Assembly (NCBI GenBank): GCA_963664065.1
Contig: OY760942.1
Coordinates: 2,356,001 to 2,420,000, forward strand
Direction: 5' to 3'
From: JABDJL01 sp963664065
GTDB taxonomy: Bacteria > Pseudomonadota > Gammaproteobacteria > Xanthomonadales > SZUA-36
Length of the DNA: 64,000 nucleotides
Each line of letters opens with the position of its first letter. The stretch's first letter is position 1. Below the pieces are notes generated by a model. That model searched no databases, was not told where the DNA came from, and worked only from the letters and a program-made list of their open reading frames with translations. This document shows, piece after piece, positions 15,689 through 24,674 of this stretch. A program made the position numbers and the translations under genes.

Positions 15689-18334
15689 TTACGGTGCTTT
15701 CCTGATTCCATCGGCGAGTCTCTGAACTGCGCATCAAACCCTCGAGACCTGCATATTTCAGAGTCCGACTATGGAAGACCTGGTTCCGGGCATCACCAGA
15801 GACAAATTCTTCCATCAGGATGGAAATTTGCTCATCCCGGGTATCCAAAGCATGCCTCCAGGAACCCAGTTGCCTGGCCAGCTTAGCCGGCCGGTTTTCA
15901 AATCCAGACAATTGGTAATCCCGGGCGCAAGGATCGTCTCCGAGACCCCGGGTTTCTGCTTCTGACAGATTCACATTGCCAAATAAAACTCCGGCTGGTT
16001 CCATCAAACCGGAACGGCGCAATAAGGTCGCGTACAGGGGTAATTGAAGGTTGTGAAGTCGCTCTTGCCCCCAGTCTGACAAGTTACTCCCGGCGCCGGT
16101 TTTGTAATCGATCAGTACGATTCGTCCATCCGAGAGACGATCGATTCGGTCTATTTGAACCACGATATCGAAGCCCGCCAGCTTCATGGCAGCACGCCAT
16201 TCCAGTTCTTCAATTTGACCAATTTTTATAGATTGTTCGTGCTTCAGCCAATCGCGGAGCATGCATTCAATCAGTTGTCTTTCCGCCCTTAACACTGCCG
16301 GGAGCAGGCGCTGTTCAGCATGCCGGGAACAGAATGCGCGACGCACAGCGGATGGAACTTCGTGGGCACCGGGGCTGCCGTGGTTTCCCCGATAATTCCG
16401 GTACAAATATTCAAGTGAGGCGTGTACCAGGATGCCCCGGTAGGAGGAGTCAGTAAAAGGGCCGGGCGGCGATTCCATCTTGGCGTGCAGCCGGTATACC
16501 AGGTATGGCGCCAATGGGCAGGCGGACTGGAAATTGAGCATGGATACAAGGCCTGGCATGTTCGGATTTTTACGAACAGAAACAGGCTTACCACTGGCTT
16601 CCATTGTCACCTGCAACCAGGGATGATCGCGATAGGAATTGATCACTGATGCTTCCGGACATGAACGGGACCACAATTCCGGCCCAGCCAGGGAGTCCGG
16701 TTGGAAATGCGCAATACCCGAAATCAAAGGGCTGGCTGACACGGGAAGGTCATTGAGACGATTACACCATGACAAGCGAATATCAGCCGCACAGCCAAGC
16801 AGGTCGCGGGTAAGACATTTTGTATACGCAAGCATCCCCTCTTCCGTCGCTCGAGGAATTTGCCGATTGAAACTGGCGGACAAGAACGGATTCGATACGG
16901 GACGTGGTGGCCAGTTCTCCAAGCTCAGATTGGCTATCCATGCAGCATCAAAACGCCGGTCATAGGCTTGCCCCGGCGTGAGCACCTGCACTGGCGATAA
17001 GGCGCCGCCCCGCCCGGGCATCCGTTCTTCAGCACATAGGTGCCTCAATTGCCTGTAGCATGCAGTGGTTTTTGAATGCTTTCCGGAGACGAGTTTCTCG
17101 ATCATTTGCAAGAAGCGTTTGTAAAAAGCCACGGAATCCCGATCGGATTGCGCCCTGCCCGGCCATCCCCAATGCTTAAGCCAATCAATCATTCGACCAA
17201 CTGGTTCTGAGCCGCTCTTGTTTTGCAGGACCGCATTAATGCATTCACGCAGCAACCGTAATGATTGCGGATCCTTTTGATTCGCAGCAAGGTCTGCCAG
17301 TAGCGGAAGCGAGCAAGTGAAATAGCCGACTTCACGCAAATGTTGTTCAAGCCTTGCACGTGCAAATCGTTCTGAGCAGGCACCACGCCAACGGCCGGAC
17401 AAAAGCAACCTGCTGATATCCGCGAACTCGTGACGCTTGTATCGGCCCCCTTGGCTAATCTGAGCAACAGGAGTGCGTCAGAGACCAGTGGATGTGTAGA
17501 CAATGGTGACCCTGATGGCACACAAAACCGGCTGTCTCCAAGCCGTGAATGTCCAATCAAACCCTGCGGATCGAATGTATTTTCCAGAATCCTCAGTACA
17601 GGATTGGTCATAGCATCGAGGCCATTGATGATGAGGGCGACATTTTGACAACCCCTGGTGACTTGCTGCTTAGACCATTCCGCTGCTGCCGCAATTTCGC
17701 TATCAACATCTGGAAAGCCTGCCTTTAGACAGGAGAACGACGCTGTCACCGGTATTGACGTTACCGACACTTCCACCCCATGCCTGCGGAGTGCGCTGAT
17801 AAAGGTGTTTTCCAAATTGGAAATCTCGACAAAGCCGCGCATCGTGATCGCTTCCGGGAGAACCCGGGGCGGTACGTTCCCATTTGCGAGTTGCTGTGCA
17901 AAATGCACCATCCAGTCACTGTTGGTGAACCACTTTCTGTGATTCATCGTGGCTTTCACTGACTGCTGCCAGCATGTGAATCCCCGCACGCCACTGGAAA
18001 CGGATTCCTGGCCTGACAGGTCGATCCACTGGTTCAATAAAAGGTCTGCACTGGCAGCCTGTCCTGCCAATGCGTAACTTTCCTCGGGTGAAATGCCTTG
18101 AATGCTCTTGCGGATAATGGAATCCCACAGGGATCTGACTGCAAATCGATCCGGCGTTATGGCGGTTGCTTTTCCATTTAACAGGTCAATACGGCTTGAC
18201 CGTTCTTTCACCCACTGTGTCAGCGCATACACCGGCGGCGCCTGGATAACGGTCCAGGCTGGATGTTCCCGAAACCGTCGGGCAATCCTTGCCTCAAGGT
18301 GGTGCTGCCCTGGTACAAGGAAAACATGTTCCAA
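15675..18334 (-). CDS. AddB-like PD-(D/E)XK nuclease (TIGR03623-type DNA repair protein), frameshifted
   Basis: The gene is split. The N-terminal half reads from 18334 to about 17447 (MEHVFLVPGQHHLEARIARR); the C-terminal half continues in another frame to 15675. A run of five C at 17445-17449 on the plus strand (five G in the gene) joins them if it is six, giving LRLAKGGRYKRHEFADISRL. The repaired protein has about 886 residues. The nuclease domain shows GILVHASLEYLY, LIDYKTGAG and LQLPLYATLL. The first Fe-S cysteine (QSACPLAPYL) is kept. The C-terminal trio that forms C-x2-C-x5-C in AddB reads L-x2-A-x5-M (TLKYAGLEGLM), so the iron-sulfur staple appears lost. It works with the downstream AddA-like helicase. 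Confidence 0.85.
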
Positions 18335-18458
18335 TAGTTCGTGATGGGGTTTTAAAGTACTGATAGGGAAGGTCCTGTTAATTTTTTCCCATGTTAGAAC
18401 CGGACCGTCTCATTTCCTGATAAACACCTTTTCACCACGCTGCTGATATCATTCAGCT

Positions 18459-19226
18459 ATGTGCGGCAAAGCATCGGTTTCCCATCTTTCCTGGAAAGAC
18501 ATCTACGCCTGGGCGACAAGCCTCACACCGCCCCCTGTCCTACCTTCCGACCCCCAGTCACGGATTAACGTTTCCCCCTCGCGATTGAGACGTAAATCAG
18601 AGCCGGATTCCATGGTATGGGAAACACTACCGGTGATACACGCTGCAGGAGCAATCGATCAGGCCGGCGAGGCGATCTGGCCATTTCTTCCTTCATGGTC
18701 ACAGGGACACTTGCCCAACAACAAGTCCGGTAAGTTAATTTCAACGGCCAACGCCAGGCTACGCCGCGACGACACTCCGTTTGCACCCACATTCATGACT
18801 TCCTGGCGTCGTGACATGCGGGTACTGGTTATTGTCTCGTGGTTTTATGAGTTTGATAGCCGTGTAAGGCCGCAGATTCCCTATGCGGTTTTCCCACTCA
18901 ATCAGCCTTTCTGGGTCATGGCGGGTCTGGCCAGCCTGACCCGCCTGCCGGATCGTAGCGAACACTTGAGCGTTGCCATTATCACGGTGGAACCAAATAA
19001 AGTTCTTGAATCAGTGGGACATTATCGCAGCCCCGCTTTGTTACAAAACGCCAACGAGGCTGAACAATGGCTAAGGTGCGAACCAGCCGATGCATTACGC
19101 CTGCTCCGGCCTTATCCTGATGAGTTAATGGGTGTGGAAATGGTTCCGATGGGCATAAAAATACCCGGCAATCAAAATGTTCAATTGCCGGGTATTCCCG
19201 GGTACAGAGACGAATCTAAAGCTTAG
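18459..19226 (+). CDS. SRAP-domain protein (YedK/HMCES family), abasic-site DNA-protein crosslinker
   Basis: A 255-residue SOS-response-associated peptidase-like protein. SRAP proteins use Cys2 to form a thiazolidine crosslink with abasic sites in single-stranded DNA, shielding them during replication. All key positions are visible: Cys2 (MCGK), N98 and R100 in STANAR, E131 in SWFYEFD and H188 in SVGHYRSPALL. The HYRSP context differs slightly from the common HxRMP. It lies divergently 124 bases from the AddB-like gene, forming a DNA-repair neighbourhood. Near its 3' end the coding sequence contains a perfect 13-bp inverted repeat. Confidence 0.9.
   Translation: MCGKASVSHLSWKDIYAWATSLTPPPVLPSDPQSRINVSPSRLRRKSEPDSMVWETLPVIHAAGAIDQAGEAIWPFLPSWSQGHLPNNKSGKLISTANARLRRDDTPFAPTFMTSWRRDMRVLVIVSWFYEFDSRVRPQIPYAVFPLNQPFWVMAGLASLTRLPDRSEHLSVAIITVEPNKVLESVGHYRSPALLQNANEAEQWLRCEPADALRLLRPYPDELMGVEMVPMGIKIPGNQNVQLPGIPGYRDESKA
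19160..19196. repeat. Perfect 13-bp inverted repeat inside the SRAP gene
   Basis: AATACCCGGCAAT (19160-19172) and ATTGCCGGGTATT (19184-19196) are exact complements around an 11-base loop, 30 bases before the stop codon. The coding sequence there reads KIPGNQNVQLPGIPGY. There is no T-tract after it. Confidence 0.85.
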
Positions 19227-19257
19227 GGCCTGCTAACACTTACCAGAAACTGTTGGT

Positions 19258-19982
19258 TTACCAGCCCCAGGGCTTTGAAATACCGCCTATATTCGTTTTT
19301 CTGCTTCTCTTTTTATGTGCCACTTTATACTCGCTCCCCGCGAACTCAAATTTTTCCTCGCGGTATGGCCAGCCAACGACAGGCCTGTCCTCATCCTCCT
19401 TTCGCCGGCTATTGACCATGCCGCGTGAGGAATCGGTAATATTTGTGACCTTTGCCGGAGCTCGATTTGAAATCTTTTCTGTATTGGTATCGCTGCCCCG
19501 CCAACCCCAGGGAGCCGGAACTGCTTCTCTTTTTACCGTCGGTGGAACAGGAATTGCGCGGTGGTGACCCGTGCTTGAGGACCAACCCCATGGCGCTAGT
19601 GTGTCATTCAAAGCAGGGTTAAGAGAAACCTGTCTTTCCTCGCGATACCGTTCTCTGGCACTCGGAAAGATGGCCTGATAAGTGGCCTTTCCGATCTTGT
19701 AAATTGAGCGATAAAAAACAGTGCAATTGCAGAAAGTGCAACGCACAACAAAAATAGCGAAGCGTAAAATAACATCTGACTAGCCCCAAATTCAGCTGGC
19801 TTGACTTCAACCCCGATTCGTTCGTGGTTGTCCAGCTTGCCCCTAAACCGTATGACCTGTGATTTGTTCAGGCTACTACGGCATTCCAGACGCAAGAAGG
19901 CTAACAAATCAGCCCTTTTCCTTAGCCTTGCGTCTGTATATTTCCGCAGGGCGGTAATGCAAGGCCAATCTTTGGCCCGCAC
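19258..19982 (-). CDS. PWGW-repeat membrane protein of unknown function, probably frameshifted
   Basis: Two overlapping minus-strand frames appear to be one gene. The first (GTG at 19982) gives a basic soluble part and a membrane helix (MLFYASLFLLCVALSAIALF). The second continues YKIGKATYQAIFPSARERYR, then a linker with three PWGW units: TLAPWGWSSS, VPAPWGWRGS and the extreme C-terminus ISKPWGW. A run of six A at 19713-19718 (six T in the gene), if seven, joins them into LFFYRSIYKIGK and a protein of about 241 residues. Positive residues after the helix fit an inner-membrane anchor. I do not recognise the family. The DNA upstream (20080-20180) is very AT-rich and may hold the promoter. Confidence 0.6.
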
Positions 19983-20181
19983 CTGCTCATCCAGCAGCCA
20001 TGCCTGATGAACATGTAAATCAAGTCTAGCCGGGCAAGCGACTTTGCATCCATGCTAAACCGTACTTACAAACCGTTAGACTACGTAACTAAATATAGCA
20101 CAAATTCCTTTTTTTGGATTCTTTCTTATAATTTTTCGAGATATGCCATATATCTCTTTGTTTCAATAGATGATAAATAAA

Positions 20182-21207
20182 TCAAAAAAATGATCTATGT
20201 TTAATTCTTGAGTTGATTTCCTCAACCAGGGAACGTAGATTTTCAATGAGTTCCAGGTCAATTGCACGGCCGAAATTAGTATTTATGCTAATGTCCCATG
20301 CCGCTCCATCCGGTGGCCCACGCGGATATTTATTGGCTGGAAACGTATCGCCATCCCAGTGCGACCCACTTCTGATTCCCACCAGGTAATGATGGCCGGT
20401 GTAGGTGGCTACCAGGCCGCCACCGGACGCTCCACCCTCTGAATCGCAATCGTCCAGTAATTGTCCCCGCCAGCCGCCTCCACCAATGTCGTTACCAGCG
20501 CTTTCCCTGACCTGGCAAACCGTGCTGATCGTGATCGCATTCGCTGACTGGCTATAGGCAATAAACTGGTATTCAACGGCTCCTTTTTGCGGCGGCAAAC
20601 CGTGATTGAAGGCACGCAATTGCAGACTGCCGGATGGGGGCATCCCCGGCGCCAAATCATCTATATACAGGAATGCCCAGTCTTCCTTTCCAAAATTACT
20701 GCTATCTCTGGGGCTGTATGGATCGAAGCCTCCTATCCGGGACATTGCAAACTCGATATCTGCCTTATAACCAGGTAAATGATCCATCGCCATGAAATCA
20801 AATTGACAGGAAGAGAATAAACGCTTTTTCCCAAGATCAAATAACACGTGTGCTGATGTCGCTACGATCAAGCCCCGCTTAAGGCTCCCAAGCCCGCTTG
20901 TATCAACGATTACAGCCGAACCGCGGTTTTTACCATCACAGTGAATGGTTCCTGCGCCCATGTTCCAGCCGCGCCGATTTTCACTGTTCCATTGCGGAGA
21001 GGACATATCAATCCGGTTATCTTCAACACCGTTTGATGGATCTCCATCACCGAAGATATTCACCTGTTGCATCTCCAGGGTCTCACCAAAGCCCTGGTTG
21101 GCCAGCCATTCTTCGATTTTCTGCTTATAGTTGCCCTGTGCAAACAGCGGCCCGGAAAATATCAGCATCATCAGCATAGCTGCTGCGTGTATAGCCCTGA
21201 GTTTCAT
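20182..21207 (-). CDS. Secreted trypsin-like serine protease
   Basis: A 341-residue exported protein. The start at 21207 is chosen over an upstream in-frame codon because it begins a signal peptide (MKLRAIHAAAMLMMLIFSGP, cleavage after about FAQ at 24). A chymotrypsin-fold triad is visible: H120 in VATSAHVLFD, D176 in KEDWAFLYID and S261 in SEGGASGGGLV. Several cysteines (C90, C134, C231, C254) suit a disulfide-bonded periplasmic or extracellular enzyme. There is no PDZ domain, so it is not a DegP homologue. Substrate unknown. It is divergent from the malate synthase gene across a 149-base spacer. Confidence 0.85.
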   Translation of the reverse strand: MKLRAIHAAAMLMMLIFSGPLFAQGNYKQKIEEWLANQGFGETLEMQQVNIFGDGDPSNGVEDNRIDMSSPQWNSENRRGWNMGAGTIHCDGKNRGSAVIVDTSGLGSLKRGLIVATSAHVLFDLGKKRLFSSCQFDFMAMDHLPGYKADIEFAMSRIGGFDPYSPRDSSNFGKEDWAFLYIDDLAPGMPPSGSLQLRAFNHGLPPQKGAVEYQFIAYSQSANAITISTVCQVRESAGNDIGGGGWRGQLLDDCDSEGGASGGGLVATYTGHHYLVGIRSGSHWDGDTFPANKYPRGPPDGAAWDISINTNFGRAIDLELIENLRSLVEEINSRIKHRSFF

Positions 21208-21356
21208 TTTAAGGCGTGGTCTCCTCGAGCTTGCGCTCCAAATTACTTGCACTTGTGTCCATACTGTCCCAGGTGCCAGATTTGTTGCTCTTGCCATTGG
21301 CGTGAAGGCATTGCGGCCCCATACTGTTCACAATCTCATCTGAAAATCATGACGGA

Positions 21357-22928
21357 ATGCATCAGTTAAATATTACCAAGAACCATGGCCGGCAGAGCGA
21401 AATTCTCACTACCGAAGCACTGGAATTTCTTTCTGACATGGTTGGTCAATTTAGTTCTCAACGAAACCGCTTGCTTGCACTAAGGACGCAACGACAGCAA
21501 AAACTCAATGCTGGAGACGTCCCAGGGTTTTGTGCCGAAACCCGGCAAGTAAGGGAATCAGAATGGAAAGTCGCTGCGATTCCACCGGAAGCCGCGGACA
21601 GGCGTACAGAAATCACCGGGCCGGTCAGCCGGAAAATGGTCATCAATGCCCTGAACTCGGGTGCCCGGGTATTCATGGCGGATTTTGAAGATTCAACTGC
21701 ACCGACATGGGAAAATGTCATTGATGGGCAAATTAACCTGAGGGATGCGGTTAACGGCAGCATCGAGTTTGATAACGCTGCCGGAAAGCATTATCGGCTG
21801 AACGATCAGACCGCCCTGCTCATGGTGCGCCCACGTGGGTGGCACTTGCCAGAGAGTCACGTTTTATCCGGAGATGCTCCTGTTCCTGCTTCGCTGTTCG
21901 ATTTTGCCCTTTTTCTTTTTCACAACCATGCGCAACTGGCCCGCCAGGGTCTGCATCCTTACTTTTACCTTCCCAAACTCGAGCATTACCTCGAGGCGCG
22001 CTTATGGAATGATGTCATCAACTGGGCGGAAACCAGGTTGGACCTGCAGGCCGGCAGTGTAAAAGTAACAGTCCTGATTGAAACGCTACCCGCAGCCTTC
22101 CAGATGGATGAGATCCTTTACGAACTAAAATCCCGTATCCAGGGCCTCAATTGCGGACGCTGGGACTACATTTTCAGTTATATCAAGTGCCTTAGAAACC
22201 ATCCTGAATACCTGCTGCCAGACCGGGACTTGATAACCATGGACAAGGGTTTCCTGAAGGCCTATTCGCGCTTGTTGATCCAAACCTGTCACCGGCGAGG
22301 GGCAATGGCCATGGGTGGCATGGCAGCTCAAATCCCGATCAGGGGTGACGAAACTGCAAATCGGGCTGCCCTTGAGAAAGTCCGGGCAGACAAACATCGT
22401 GAAGCAACTGCCGGACACGACGGCACCTGGGTTGCACATCCTGGATTGGAAGCCATTGCACGTTCGGAATTCGATGCAGTAATGCCAACACCAAACCAGA
22501 TTCACCGGAAACTGGAGGAAACCAGTATTTCTGCTGATCAAATGCTAAAACCGGTTACCGGCACCATTTCCGAACAAGGAATGCGGGCCAACATCAGGGT
22601 GGCATTGCTTTACCTTTCGGCGTGGCTGGGAGGTAACGGCTGCGTTCCAATCGACCACCTGATGGAAGACGCAGCAACTGCAGAGATATCACGTGCGCAA
22701 CTTTGGCAGTGGATCAGGCACCCTGACGCCAGGCTTGAAGATGGCGTTGACATAAATCAACAGCTCTACAGCACCATGAGAGACGAAATACTAGAGGAAT
22801 TGCTGATCAATGCACCCGGGGATGTTCGGAGTTTTTTGCATTCTGCCGCCGGCCTGCTTGACGAACTTACCCTGAATGACAAATTCGCCACTTTTCTCAC
22901 GCTAAAAGCATATGAACTGATCTGTTAA
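21357..22928 (+). CDS. aceB: Malate synthase A
   Basis: Condenses glyoxylate with acetyl-CoA to malate. The 523-residue length and motifs match the A isoform: NSGARVFMADFEDSTAPTW (magnesium and substrate site), ESHVLSGDAPVPASLFDFAL, GLNCGRWDYIFSYIK (family signature) and MGGMAAQIPIRGDE. No isocitrate lyase is in the window. Instead, the genes immediately downstream end purine breakdown in glyoxylate, so here the enzyme probably serves ureide-derived glyoxylate. That is an inference from context; it may also work in the glyoxylate shunt with a distant aceA. A TusA-like gene follows after 12 bases. Confidence 0.95.
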   Translation: MHQLNITKNHGRQSEILTTEALEFLSDMVGQFSSQRNRLLALRTQRQQKLNAGDVPGFCAETRQVRESEWKVAAIPPEAADRRTEITGPVSRKMVINALNSGARVFMADFEDSTAPTWENVIDGQINLRDAVNGSIEFDNAAGKHYRLNDQTALLMVRPRGWHLPESHVLSGDAPVPASLFDFALFLFHNHAQLARQGLHPYFYLPKLEHYLEARLWNDVINWAETRLDLQAGSVKVTVLIETLPAAFQMDEILYELKSRIQGLNCGRWDYIFSYIKCLRNHPEYLLPDRDLITMDKGFLKAYSRLLIQTCHRRGAMAMGGMAAQIPIRGDETANRAALEKVRADKHREATAGHDGTWVAHPGLEAIARSEFDAVMPTPNQIHRKLEETSISADQMLKPVTGTISEQGMRANIRVALLYLSAWLGGNGCVPIDHLMEDAATAEISRAQLWQWIRHPDARLEDGVDINQQLYSTMRDEILEELLINAPGDVRSFLHSAAGLLDELTLNDKFATFLTLKAYELIC

Positions 22929-22940
22929 CAGGCCCTAATC

Positions 22941-23165
22941 ATGTCCGGTCAAATCCTCGACGCCAGGGGCCTGATGTGCCCCGAACCCATCCTGAAGGCT
23001 GAAATTGCAGTCAGAGAGCTTAGATCAGGCTCAGAACTGCTGGTACTGGCCACGGACCAGGCATCTCCTATCGACTTTGAGGTCTGGTGCCTGCACAAGG
23101 GGCATTGTTACCTCGGGTGCAAAGATTCAGGCCAATGGCTCGAAATTCGAATCAGAAAGAACTAG
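22941..23165 (+). CDS. TusA-family sulfur carrier
   Basis: A 74-residue SirA/TusA-like protein with the active-site motif GLMCPEPILKAE (Cys13), the CPxP signature of persulfide carriers. TusA proteins take sulfur from a cysteine desulfurase and pass it to tRNA thiolation or to molybdenum-cofactor synthesis. This copy sits in a purine/Moco cluster, so a role in supplying MoaD thiocarboxylate or the Xdh cofactor is attractive but unproven. It is probably co-transcribed with malate synthase. Its TAG stop codon forms the left end of a 44-bp palindrome. Confidence 0.88.
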   Translation: MSGQILDARGLMCPEPILKAEIAVRELRSGSELLVLATDQASPIDFEVWCLHKGHCYLGCKDSGQWLEIRIRKN

Positions 23166-23206
23166 TGCAGCTCTGATCTATTCATGAATAGATCAGAGCT
23201 GCACTA
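23163..23206. terminator. 44-bp perfect palindrome shared by two convergent stop codons
   Basis: Bases 23163-23206 read identically on both strands (arms TAGTGCAGCTCTGATCTATT... and complement). The terminal TAG on each strand is the stop codon of the TusA gene (plus) and of allA (minus). A 20-bp or longer hairpin can form in either transcript. There is little T-tract, so termination efficiency is uncertain, but the position fits a bidirectional terminator. Confidence 0.7.
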
Positions 23207-23686
23207 AATTTGTAAAACTACTGGTTCGACCAGTCTGATTTCTTCAAAATTACCGTTCCCCGCCCGTTCGATCACCAGGTAATCCGAGTCCTGCTCAAGG
23301 CTGATCTGGTAGTGATGCCAGACACCGGGGTGCAGATTAACGCCTTGCAACCCGTTGCTGAGGAACGCCCGCAAGTCTGAAGGACCTGGTGCAGATCCCG
23401 GCAGTGCCACAACCACTGGAAACGGACGGTTATGCAGAGGGATAAAAGCCTGGCTGCCATGCGGGTGGCGCTCGAGAATATCCAGCTTGATGGGTGTTTC
23501 TACAGCACGGCTTCGATAAATAGCCAGGGCCAGATGCCCATCTTCGCCAGCCTCCAGCCTGGCCAGGTCAGCGAATTTCCGGGTATTTCCCTCGTTAATC
23601 AACTCAGCATGGCGCCCGCTTATCTCGATAACGTCACCGAATGGCATAAAGGCTTCCCGGGTCAATGGCTCAGGCCTGATTACCAT
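23204..23686 (-). CDS. allA: Ureidoglycolate lyase
   Basis: Splits ureidoglycolate to glyoxylate and urea, the last step of allantoin breakdown via allantoicase. The protein from the ATG at 23686 has 160 residues, the usual AllA length; it begins MVIRPEPLTREAFMPFGDVI and shows NEGNTRKFADLARLE, FIPLHNRPFPVVVA and LHPGVWHHYQI, conserved cupin-fold segments including the His ligands. The start lies one base after the allantoicase stop, with GGAGG about 12 bases upstream; in-frame ATGs further up lie inside allantoicase. It is the last gene of the puuE-uraD-alc-allA operon. Confidence 0.94.
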   Translation of the reverse strand: MVIRPEPLTREAFMPFGDVIEISGRHAELINEGNTRKFADLARLEAGEDGHLALAIYRSRAVETPIKLDILERHPHGSQAFIPLHNRPFPVVVALPGSAPGPSDLRAFLSNGLQGVNLHPGVWHHYQISLEQDSDYLVIERAGNGNFEEIRLVEPVVLQI

Positions 23687-23687
23687 G

Positions 23688-24674
23688 TCAGCTATCATCC
23701 TCCGGTTCACCCAGCAGCCTGAGGCGCGCCACGCCACCGTCGGGGAAAATGTCCAGGCGCACGTGGTCTACCGGTCCGATATCGGATAACTCACGTTGAA
23801 ACACCTGCAACTGATCAGGTCCCAGGGCCAAGCGTGGAAGAATGATGGGCCATGAGGAGGAATGCCTTACCGGGGCGTCGTCACCAAGCAGGCAGCCGCG
23901 CAGGGAACAGCTGGCCGGGTTATTGCCTTTGAAGAAATCTGTATCCACTTCAATTCTGCGAATACGGCCGGCGCGGCCCAGCTTCAGAATAACCCAGTCA
24001 TTCCCTGGTTTGCGGCGCCGGCGTGTCTCCCAGCCATCTCCCATGTTGGCCGCATTGCCAGGCTTGATCAGATTTGACATGTCACCAAAATGCATATCAT
24101 TGCAGGCCACCGCCTGGCCGCCATTCTCATTACTGACCAGGTCAATCCATTGCCCTGTTGCCCCTGATTCCTCAGCCGTAACTGGAACCCCGAAAACCCG
24201 AAGTCGGGCAACTCCGCCGTCCGGAAAAATGTTCAGGCATAAATGGGTCCAGGTCTGCCGGTTGCCAACCCGGAAGAAATGATGACTGTCTCCTTGCAAT
24301 TCTGTTCTGGGGAGTAATTCGTGCCATTCGGTGTGAATATCCGGATCACCTTCAAGGCAGGCGGCATCCAATGATGCCGCTGGAGCAAAATTACCGGTAA
24401 AGTTTGATGTGTCGATATCCAGTCCATAAATCACACCGGGACAGATTCTGAGCACGCAGAAATCGTGGCCCTCACTGCGCTTGCGCCGGCTTTCCCAACC
24501 ATCCATCCATTTACCGTGCTCATCAAAACGGCCTTCGTGAAATTCAGGCTCATGGGCAGCCAGCATGCGTTTCGCGGCCGCGAAAAAATCGTCACTGACC
24601 TGAATGACTGCCGCACCCAGTTTCGGCTCGCCAAGATTTCGGTAACAGCGCATATTTTTCCCCGGTTCATTCAT
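23688..24674 (-). CDS. alc: Allantoicase
   Basis: Hydrolyses allantoate to ureidoglycolate and urea. The 328-residue protein is built from two homologous jelly-roll modules, each with a DGWESRRKR or DGWETRRRRKPGNDW block and a closing IFPDGGVARLR motif, which is the allantoicase signature. Start at 24674 (MNEPGKNMRCYRNLGEPKLG) overlaps the end of uraD by eight bases; the frame is open further upstream inside uraD. Together with AllA it gives the two-urea route rather than the ammonia-releasing allantoate amidohydrolase route. Confidence 0.94.
   Translation of the reverse strand: MNEPGKNMRCYRNLGEPKLGAAVIQVSDDFFAAAKRMLAAHEPEFHEGRFDEHGKWMDGWESRRKRSEGHDFCVLRICPGVIYGLDIDTSNFTGNFAPAASLDAACLEGDPDIHTEWHELLPRTELQGDSHHFFRVGNRQTWTHLCLNIFPDGGVARLRVFGVPVTAEESGATGQWIDLVSNENGGQAVACNDMHFGDMSNLIKPGNAANMGDGWETRRRRKPGNDWVILKLGRAGRIRRIEVDTDFFKGNNPASCSLRGCLLGDDAPVRHSSSWPIILPRLALGPDQLQVFQRELSDIGPVDHVRLDIFPDGGVARLRLLGEPEDDS

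Noticed and set aside
6857..19982. CRISPR, toxin-antitoxin or phage-defence system in the IS3/polysaccharide/DNA-repair region
   Set aside because: No regularly spaced repeats, Cas, restriction, retron or toxin families were seen; the helicase-nuclease pair is explained as AddAB-like recombination repair.
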